From positions 1 to 10,960 of the forward strand of contig JAFAGN010000028.1 in NCBI GenBank assembly GCA_023422695.1: a stretch of DNA of 10,960 nt, given 5' to 3'. Of the stretch, positions 6,098 to 10,960 are shown in pieces. How positions within the stretch are numbered: position 1 is the stretch's first letter; every line of letters begins with the position of its first letter. The stretch comes from Pseudomonadota bacterium. GTDB lineage: Bacteria; Pseudomonadota; Alphaproteobacteria; Sphingomonadales; Sphingomonadaceae. Under the pieces are notes generated by a model. That model saw nothing but the letters and a program-made list of their open reading frames with translations, did not search any database and was not told where the DNA came from. Both the position numbers and the translations under genes were made by a program.

Positions 6098-6970
6098 CTA
6101 CTCCGCGCCCTCCGCCTTCTCCTCCGCCAACCGCTTCGTCAGCGCGTTGCGCGACCGCTGGACATAGGCGCGGCAAGCCCCCGGCGCCGCATTATACCGC
6201 CCTTCGCCGCCATTGTCGGGATGCGCGGCAATCAGGATGTCGCACGGCAGCGCCTCCATCGTCCGCCAGCTTTGCGCAAAGGCCGCAACAAATGGCGCCC
6301 CCGCGGCGCTGGTGAAGCGGTAATCGTCCGCGGACACAGGATTCAGGCTCGACGCGAACACGATCGTCTTGCACCCCACCTGTTCGCAGGCCTGCCAGCT
6401 CCAGCTCATGCTGCCCATCGTATGCCCCGGGGTCGCATGCGCGGTGATCCCCACCTTGCCCAGCCGCAGCACCTCGCCATCGGCCATCACGCGCATCGGC
6501 GTCGTCACCGCGGGCCAGCTGCCGCCATAGGCCAGCTGCGGATCGTCCGCCGCGTGACGCCCCGACTTCAGCCCCTCGGCGCCGCGCGCGCTCGCCACCA
6601 CCGTCGCGCCGGTGTCGCGCGCCAGCGCCGCAATCCCCCCGGCATGGTCGAAATGCGGTTCGGTGCTCAGAATAAATTTGATGTCTTTGGGATCGAACCC
6701 CAGCGCGCGGACATTCGCCAGGATCGTCGGCGCCGCCTGCGGCAACGCGCCGTCGACCAGCACCAGCCCGGCGCCGGTATCGATCAGCGCCACGCTCATC
6801 CCGCCAAACCCGACCAGATAGCTGTTGCCCAAGATTTTCTCGGGCTTCGCCGGGGCCAGCCACTGCGCGCTCCGCGACGTAACGATCGGCTGGGTCAGCG
6901 GATCGACCGGCGGCATCGGCGCCCCGCTCGCCGCGGCAAGCCATGCCAGCAGACTGATTGCTTCGAACAT
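6098..6970 (-). CDS. bla: Subclass B3 metallo-beta-lactamase, active-site Glu type
   Basis: This 290-residue protein has a short N-terminal hydrophobic export signal (1-17) and a metallo-beta-lactamase fold. The zinc motif reads EPHFDH (104-109), where classic B3 enzymes have HxHxDH, so the first His (116 in standard numbering) is Glu. The other ligands are His183 (TPGHTMGS) and His250 (IAAHPDN). The SSLN segment (207-210) supplies the serine typical of B3, and Cys195, Cys200, Cys243 and Cys266 could form disulfides. B3 enzymes hydrolyse penicillins, cephalosporins and carbapenems in the periplasm; the Glu type is known from SIE-1 of Sphingobium indicum. An AAGGGAG ribosome site precedes the ATG at 6970. 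It is divergent from an ampR-like gene, so probably inducible by cell-wall fragments. A non-lactamase hydrolase role cannot be excluded from sequence. Confidence 0.87.
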   Translation of the reverse strand: MFEAISLLAWLAAASGAPMPPVDPLTQPIVTSRSAQWLAPAKPEKILGNSYLVGFGGMSVALIDTGAGLVLVDGALPQAAPTILANVRALGFDPKDIKFILSTEPHFDHAGGIAALARDTGATVVASARGAEGLKSGRHAADDPQLAYGGSWPAVTTPMRVMADGEVLRLGKVGITAHATPGHTMGSMSWSWQACEQVGCKTIVFASSLNPVSADDYRFTSAAGAPFVAAFAQSWRTMEALPCDILIAAHPDNGGEGRYNAAPGACRAYVQRSRNALTKRLAEEKAEGAE

Positions 6971-7016
6971 TGTCGTCTCCCTTCATCGCCAGACTGCCAA
7001 GTCGCCGCGCGCGTCA

Positions 7017-7045
7017 CAAAGCATGATTTCTCGACAAAGCCATGA
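7017..7045. promoter_or_regulatory. Direct repeats in the bla-ampR gap
   Basis: CAAAGCATGA (7017-7026) and CAAAGCCATGA (7035-7045) are near-identical and lie 18 bases apart start to start, close to two helical turns. LysR-type tetramers contact two such neighbouring sites. The second copy runs into the palindrome at 7041-7057, so together they may form a full activator and repressor site. Confidence 0.4.
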
Positions 7046-7057
7046 ATATTATTCATG
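7041..7057. promoter_or_regulatory. LysR-type box (T-N11-A palindrome)
   Basis: CATGAATATTATTCATG has perfect 7-bp arms around ATT and contains the T-N11-A pattern typical of LysR regulators (T at 7043, A at 7055). It ends 7 bases before the ampR start codon and also holds TATTAT (7047-7052), a possible -10 box for ampR. Binding there would fit autorepression of ampR and activation of the divergent beta-lactamase gene. Confidence 0.55.
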
Positions 7058-7064
7058 ACGTGGC

Positions 7065-7970
7065 ATGGACCGCGCCCAGCTCCCCCTCAACGCCCTGCGC
7101 GCCTTCGACGCCGCCGCCCGCCACCTCAACTTCACCCGCGCCGCCATTGAACTGTGCGTCAGTCAGGGCGCGGTCAGCCATCAGGTCGCGCAGCTCGAAC
7201 GCCGCCTCGGCACCCGCCTGTTCCACCGCCTGCCGCGCGGGCTGGCGCTCACCGACGAGGGGCAGGCGCTCGTCCCCGTCGTCGCCGACGCCTTCGACCG
7301 TGTCGCCGCGACGCTCGATCAATATGCGGGCGGCCGTTTTCGCGAGGCGCTGAAAGTCGGGGTCGTCGGCACCTTTGCCACCGGCTGGCTGCTCCCGCGC
7401 TTGGACGCCTTCGCGCGCGCGCATCCCGGCATCGATCTGCGCATCTCGACCAACAACAACCGCGTCGATCTGGCGGGCGAGGCGCTCGATTTCGCGATCC
7501 GCTTCGGCGACGGCGCATGGCACGGCACCCACGCCGACCCCTTGCTCGCCGCGCCGCTGACCCCGCTCTGCGCGCCCGCCATCGCCGCGCGGCTGCAATC
7601 GCCTGCCGACCTGATCCCCGAACGCCTGCTGCGCTCGTACCGCACCGACGAATGGGTGCGCTGGTTCGCCGCCGCCGGCGTCTCCCCGCCCGTGCTGCGC
7701 GGCCCGATGTTCGACAGCAGCGCGCTGATGGCGACCGCCGCCGCCGCGGGCCAGGGCATCGCGCTCGCCCCGCCCGCGATGTTCACCCGCGAGTTGGCCG
7801 CCGAAATCCTCGTTCAGCCCTTCGCCATCACCGTCGACGCGGGCCGCTACTGGCTCACCCGCCTGATGTCGCGGCCCGAAAGCGACGCAATGGCGCGGTT
7901 CCGTGGCTGGCTGACCGATGAAATCGCGGCGGATGCTGGGGTCAGGAAGGCGCGTGAAAGCGCTGCATGA
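7065..7970 (+). CDS. ampR: AmpR-like LysR regulator of beta-lactamase
   Basis: The 301-residue protein matches AmpR over its whole length. The N-terminal winged helix-turn-helix reads LPLNALRAFDAAARHLNFT, then AAIELCVSQGAVSHQV, with RLPRGLALTDEG after it. The effector domain has GVVGTFATGWLLPRL (99-113), STNNNRVD (128-135), RFGDGAWHGT (146-155), LLRSYRTDEW (188-197) and RYWLTRL (261-267). Positions known to matter in Citrobacter AmpR are kept: Gly102, Asp135 and the Tyr at 262 (264 there). AmpR binds UDP-MurNAc peptides as a repressor and anhydro-MurNAc peptides as an activator. It is divergent from the B3 beta-lactamase gene. The ATG at 7065 lacks a clear ribosome site, and no in-frame earlier ATG fits, so translation may rely on a very short leader. 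Its end overlaps the next minus-strand gene by 29 bp, tail to tail. Confidence 0.87.
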   Translation: MDRAQLPLNALRAFDAAARHLNFTRAAIELCVSQGAVSHQVAQLERRLGTRLFHRLPRGLALTDEGQALVPVVADAFDRVAATLDQYAGGRFREALKVGVVGTFATGWLLPRLDAFARAHPGIDLRISTNNNRVDLAGEALDFAIRFGDGAWHGTHADPLLAAPLTPLCAPAIAARLQSPADLIPERLLRSYRTDEWVRWFAAAGVSPPVLRGPMFDSSALMATAAAAGQGIALAPPAMFTRELAAEILVQPFAITVDAGRYWLTRLMSRPESDAMARFRGWLTDEIAADAGVRKARESAA

Positions 7971-8376
7971 CGCCAAGCGCCACCAGATAGATCGACTCGA
8001 CGTCGCTCTCGCGGCGATGTCGGGCGGCGGCGACCCGGTCCTGCGCCAACTGGAAGAAATCGACCGGTTCCCGATCGACCGGCGCCGCGGCGTCGGTGGA
8101 CAGCGCCCCGATGGCGCCGCCACCCGACAGCCCCAGCAATCCCACGCTGTCGTCGAGCGACAGCTCGCCTGCCTTGATCCGCTCGTTCATCCAGGTGAAC
8201 AGACCATCGCGCGTCATTTTCGAAAAATCGCGCCGGTCCGTGTCCGGCGAACCGCCTTGGTCCGCGCTTGCCTGCGCCAACGCCGCATCGAAGCGGGCGT
8301 CACTTTCGCCCGATACAGCCAGCTTCATCAGGCGTACGGACGCAGTTCCTGTCGCTTCAACCTTCATGCTGATCAT
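7942..8376 (-). CDS. Small protein of unknown function
   Basis: I do not recognise this gene. From the ATG at 8376 it encodes 144 residues; in-frame ATGs at 8367 and 8460 are alternatives, and none has a good ribosome site. The longer form would add 28 Arg-rich residues of doubtful coding character. Residues 51-84 contain a compact motif (SKMTRDGLFTWMNERIKAG, then ELSLDDSVGLLGL) that looks like a helical segment with acidic turns. A Gly/Ala-rich loop and a C-terminal helix (105-140, PVDFFQLAQDRVAAA and IYLVALGVMQRF) follow. No signal peptide or membrane span is seen, so it is probably cytoplasmic. It lies downstream of the DUF1963 gene on the same strand and could be cotranscribed. Its 3' end overlaps ampR by 29 bp. 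Confidence 0.6.
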   Translation of the reverse strand: MISMKVEATGTASVRLMKLAVSGESDARFDAALAQASADQGGSPDTDRRDFSKMTRDGLFTWMNERIKAGELSLDDSVGLLGLSGGGAIGALSTDAAAPVDREPVDFFQLAQDRVAAARHRRESDVESIYLVALGVMQRFHAPS

Positions 8377-8518
8377 CCCGCTGCCGACCGACACGCCGAT
8401 CAATAGCGCGCCGCCGCGCCGAGGGCGCGAGCTGCGGCGTACCGGTACGCGGCCCCGCATGGCTCAGGCCAAGAGGAACGTCGCGCCATAGCGCCAAGCC
8501 GCTCATGCGCGACGCCGG

Positions 8519-9880
8519 TCAATGTCCTTCGAGCGTCGCCCATGCTTTGCTGAAATCCCGCGCCGCCAGCGCTTCGGGTGATATCCAGAAGCTCGCTTCC
8601 CCGACATCGCCGAACATCCAGCCCAGCCCGGCATCGCTCGCCAGATTGAGCAGGCACACGGTCGGATCGTCGGTCTCCCGCGCTTGCTGCGACGACGGCG
8701 CATGGCCCAGCATCTGCGAATATTGGATGCCCCACGCCGAATCGCCCTGAAAATGCGGCGCCATCACATCATAGATGGTCGGCGTAATCAGCGCCGCCTT
8801 TTGCGGATCATGGGCAAAGCTGCGGATCGCCGCTTTCGCCGCTTCGAGTATCCAATCGGCGACCGCATAGTCCAGCGGCACCTTCGCCTCGCCGCGCTGC
8901 ATCGACGTCGCCCAGCGCCGGAAATCGTCGCGCTTGGCCTCGGGAACCGGCGCGGTCGGATCGGCCGCTTCGGCAATGGCGATCCACTTCGCTGCCGCCG
9001 CGATCCGTGCGTCGGCATCCTCGATATTCTTCCGCGCCGTCGGCCGTTCCAAACCGACGCGCAGCGCGCGGCAGAAAAAGCCGACATGGACCCAGCGATC
9101 AGGCCAAGCGCGACTGCCGCTATCTTCTTGCAGGATCCGCATCGCCAATCGCGTGTTGCGAAAATAGGGTTCACCGGTCTCCGGTCGCGGCCGCGCAAAG
9201 CCGCTGGCAGCGTAAAAGGCGTCGGCGCGCTTCACGTCGAGCTGGTCCTGATAGGCGTCCCACAGCTGCGCGCGATCGGCCTCGTTCTGCTGTGCCTGCT
9301 TCTCTTTGTTAACCAGCGCCAGCAACCGCGACCGCCATCCCTCCCCACTCGCCGTACCAAAATCCTCGTCGGTCAAGGCGCCTGCGTCAGGCCATGTGTC
9401 CATCGCCTGCAATTCGATCGGCCATTCGACATGCACGTTCGGCCCCATCTCGCCCTCCAGCAGAAACGGTCGCCAGTTGGGCCGCGGGTACGAGCCGCCG
9501 ATCGGCGCCAGATCGGGCGGCGCCGAGCGGGCGGGATCGTCGCCTGTCGCGTCCGGCGCATGGATCACCCGCCACGCCTTGTCGCCGACATAGTCTTCGT
9601 CCCAGATCTGTTCGTCATCGTCGCGGCCAAAAAAGAACAACATCCCGCGATCGGGCAATATGCCGCGCACCGGCAGCGCGCCGCAATCGATCTGCGCCAG
9701 GAAATGCAGCGGCGTTCCGTCTTTCATTCGCGGCCAGTCGAGCGCATTCGGCAACGCCGGCAGCCCCCCGAACCGGCTTTTCGAGGCCACCGCCGCGAAC
9801 GGCGGATAAGGCCGGTGCAGCAACACCGCATCGCGGCGATGCCGCGCAAATATCTCGGCAATTTTTGCGCCCGAATCCAT
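8519..9880 (-). CDS. DUF1963 (YwqG-family) protein
   Basis: The 453-residue product has the family hallmark near its N-terminus: SRFGGLPALPNALDWPR (35-51), PLHFLAQIDC (57-66), LPV and RGMLFFFGRDD (78-88). The C-terminus has the matching end motif LLNLASDAGLGWMFGDVG, then ASFWISPEALAARDFSKAW. The middle (about 190-370) is longer than in the roughly 260-residue Bacillus YwqG and is mostly charged helix. No signal peptide or membrane segment is seen. Biochemical function of the family is unknown; I infer no reaction. I start it at the ATG at 9880 because of a GGAGG site 5 bases upstream; the frame is open further up to 10000 but the added residues look non-coding. It follows the HEAT-repeat gene by 140 bp. 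Confidence 0.88.
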   Translation of the reverse strand: MDSGAKIAEIFARHRRDAVLLHRPYPPFAAVASKSRFGGLPALPNALDWPRMKDGTPLHFLAQIDCGALPVRGILPDRGMLFFFGRDDDEQIWDEDYVGDKAWRVIHAPDATGDDPARSAPPDLAPIGGSYPRPNWRPFLLEGEMGPNVHVEWPIELQAMDTWPDAGALTDEDFGTASGEGWRSRLLALVNKEKQAQQNEADRAQLWDAYQDQLDVKRADAFYAASGFARPRPETGEPYFRNTRLAMRILQEDSGSRAWPDRWVHVGFFCRALRVGLERPTARKNIEDADARIAAAAKWIAIAEAADPTAPVPEAKRDDFRRWATSMQRGEAKVPLDYAVADWILEAAKAAIRSFAHDPQKAALITPTIYDVMAPHFQGDSAWGIQYSQMLGHAPSSQQARETDDPTVCLLNLASDAGLGWMFGDVGEASFWISPEALAARDFSKAWATLEGH

Positions 9881-9885
9881 AATTG

Positions 9886-9890
9886 CCTCC
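9886..9890 (-). promoter_or_regulatory. Ribosome binding site fixing the DUF1963 start
   Basis: GGAGG on the minus strand ends 5 bases before the ATG at 9880. This is the strongest site near any candidate start of this frame and rules against the upstream extension to 10000. Confidence 0.65.
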
Positions 9891-9982
9891 CCGCACCAGC
9901 GTTTCACGCTTTTCGGGCGGGACGGCAAGGGCGTCCAAGCTACCGGGTCGGCTTCGGGGTGGGAAGCGGACAGTCGCCTACA

Positions 9983-10004
9983 GTCTTTGTAAATTACCAA
10001 AGAC
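9983..10004. repeat. 7-bp inverted repeat after the HEAT-repeat gene
   Basis: GTCTTTG (9983-9989) and CAAAGAC (9998-10004) pair perfectly around an 8-base A/T-rich loop. It lies 16 bases past the stop codon of the minus-strand HEAT-repeat gene and about 100 bases before the DUF1963 start. It could be a weak terminator for the former or an operator for the latter; there is no T run to decide. Confidence 0.35.
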
Positions 10005-10020
10005 GACGTTCAACAGATGG

Positions 10021-10791
10021 TCAAATTCCCGGCCACCGCTGGAGCCTTTGAAGTGCTCCGAGCAGTTCACCGGTTGGTGTTTCGTCGCTCGATTCCAAAC
10101 CTAATAACATCGCCGCCGCCTCGCGGGCGAAAATATCCTCAGGATCGTCGTGCAGCATGGTCTTTAGGAAGCCCAACGCTCGCCGATCGCGTCGACGGCC
10201 GAGACCGATGATCGCCTCGTAGCGAACATCCGAGTCATCGTCCGCAAGCCCCGCAACAAGGGCCTCTCTTATCTCGTCGGAATCGGCGTCGCTCTGCTGG
10301 CCTAGGCCGAACGTTGCCCAGTTGCGTACCTCCGCATCTCGATCCCCCGTCAACAACAACAAAGTCATGTGCGCGTCCGAGGTGTCGACCGCACCCAGCG
10401 CAAATGCAACCGCGTATCGAATGTTGTCATCCAAGTGGCTAGCGAAGCGAATTACATGTGGCGCTGCCCGCAATCGATCGATGTGTTGAAGCGCAAATAT
10501 AGCGGCAAATACTACTGCAGGGGTCTCATCGGAAAGGAGTGGAAGTACTGCGTCAAAACATTGTTCTGGAAACGTCCGCTCTGGAATGCCGATTTGACCG
10601 AGAATATCGGCTGCGCGCGCGCGCGCAGTTGGATCGCCTGCATTAGCTAGGAGTATCGCTCGGTCGAGAACCTCTTTGGACCCACGCCAATGGAGCGCCG
10701 CAACCGCATTCCATGCAGTATCGTCATCCGATTGTAATGCCGCCTCGAAAAGAACAGATACGGATCGAGGATCGTCCTTAGAATTGATCAT
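10021..10791 (-). CDS. HEAT-repeat protein
   Basis: The 256-residue product is built of six to seven short helical repeats with the HEAT/PBS-lyase signature of an aspartate, then an arginine and an alanine, then a Leu-Gly turn. Examples are TARARAADILGQIG (55-68), NIRYAVAFALGAV (123-135), AEVRNWATFGLG (153-164), SDVRYEAIIGLG (187-198) and FAREAAAMLLG (221-231). Such arrays are protein-binding scaffolds. No catalytic motif, signal peptide or membrane span is seen. Base use differs from the neighbours: my hand count gives 61 G/C in the 120 bases at 10441-10560, against 45 of 60 at 7081-7140, which suggests recent acquisition. The ATG at 10791 has no good ribosome site. Partner and role are unknown. 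Confidence 0.8.
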   Translation of the reverse strand: MINSKDDPRSVSVLFEAALQSDDDTAWNAVAALHWRGSKEVLDRAILLANAGDPTARARAADILGQIGIPERTFPEQCFDAVLPLLSDETPAVVFAAIFALQHIDRLRAAPHVIRFASHLDDNIRYAVAFALGAVDTSDAHMTLLLLTGDRDAEVRNWATFGLGQQSDADSDEIREALVAGLADDDSDVRYEAIIGLGRRRDRRALGFLKTMLHDDPEDIFAREAAAMLLGLESSDETPTGELLGALQRLQRWPGI

Positions 10792-10885
10792 CGCGAGACC
10801 ATAACTCGGTCGCGCTATGTCGGCTACGGGAATTCCGATTGGCGCCGGCGATCGACCGCAACCGGTCGTTTCCCGCCAGCCTCCC

Positions 10886-10960
10886 CTACCCCAGCACCCA
10901 GCTCCGCCGCGGGTATCCCTGCGCCCATAGCAGCGCGGTCAAATCATGGTGGCGCACCAC
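10886..10960 (-). CDS. C-terminal fragment of an unidentified gene at the window edge
   Basis: On the minus strand a frame open from the right edge ends with TAG at 10886-10888. Its 24 residues end in RHHDLTALLWAQGYPRRSW and then VLG. The residue mix (Trp, His, Tyr) looks like protein and not like a GC-rich shadow, and the gap of 94 bp to the HEAT-repeat gene is normal. The fragment is too short to name a family, and an open frame this short can occur by chance. Confidence 0.4.
   Translation of the reverse strand: MVRHHDLTALLWAQGYPRRSWVLG

Noticed and set aside
5841..6176. Small frames across the convergent gap after the Sel1-SPOR gene
   Set aside because: Their residues come from the palindromic repeat itself; matching peptides arise from the other copy at 1470, showing repeat translation and not a gene.
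8684..10051. 455-codon plus-strand frame opposite the DUF1963 gene
   Set aside because: It is antisense to a gene with clear family motifs at both ends and reads as Arg/Gln-rich noise.
1..10960. CRISPR array, tRNA, rRNA or insertion sequence
   Set aside because: No regular spaced repeats, no cloverleaf or rRNA segment, and no transposase or integrase frame were seen on either strand.

Overview
The window looks like a chromosomal segment of a high-GC alphaproteobacterium, most likely a member of the Sphingomonadales (Sphingomonas, Sphingopyxis or Sphingobium type). The reasons are the GC-rich codon use, the SPOR-domain proteins with a paired-cysteine C-terminus, an intergenic palindromic repeat of a style I associate with sphingomonad genomes, and a B3 metallo-beta-lactamase with an active-site glutamate like the Sphingobium enzyme SIE-1. 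No tRNA, rRNA, CRISPR array, insertion sequence or phage gene is visible.

Layout from left to right. A short hairpin (29-49) is followed by an Hsp70-like ATPase gene on the minus strand (81-1382). The gene-free stretch 1383-1701 holds copy 1 of a 136-bp palindromic repeat and a strong intrinsic terminator (1632-1667). That terminator closes a tight three-gene minus-strand operon: a ParA/ParF-type ATPase (GTG start at 4537), a small protein with a C-terminal ribbon-helix-helix domain (3797-3117) and a TPR plus SPOR lipoprotein (3093-1702). Divergent from it, across a 243-bp control region with repeated GTTAAC-like hexamers, an inverted repeat and a CtrA-like box, is an exported Sel1-repeat plus SPOR protein (4781-5944). 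Repeat copy 2 fills the convergent gap up to 6098.

The next module is a resistance unit. A subclass B3 metallo-beta-lactamase of the glutamate type (6970-6098, minus) is divergent from an AmpR-like LysR regulator (7065-7970, plus). A perfect LysR-type palindrome (7041-7057) and a pair of direct repeats lie in the 94-bp gap. This is the textbook arrangement of an inducible beta-lactamase, but with a metallo enzyme in place of AmpC.

The right part is less defined: an unrecognised small protein (8376-7942, minus), a DUF1963/YwqG-family protein (9880-8519, minus), a HEAT-repeat protein with clearly lower GC (10791-10021, minus), and the last 24 codons of another minus-strand gene running off the right edge.

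Two systems deserve attention. One is the ParA-RHH-SPOR operon facing a second SPOR protein, which may link ParA-type positioning to septal peptidoglycan. The other is the AmpR and B3-E beta-lactamase pair.
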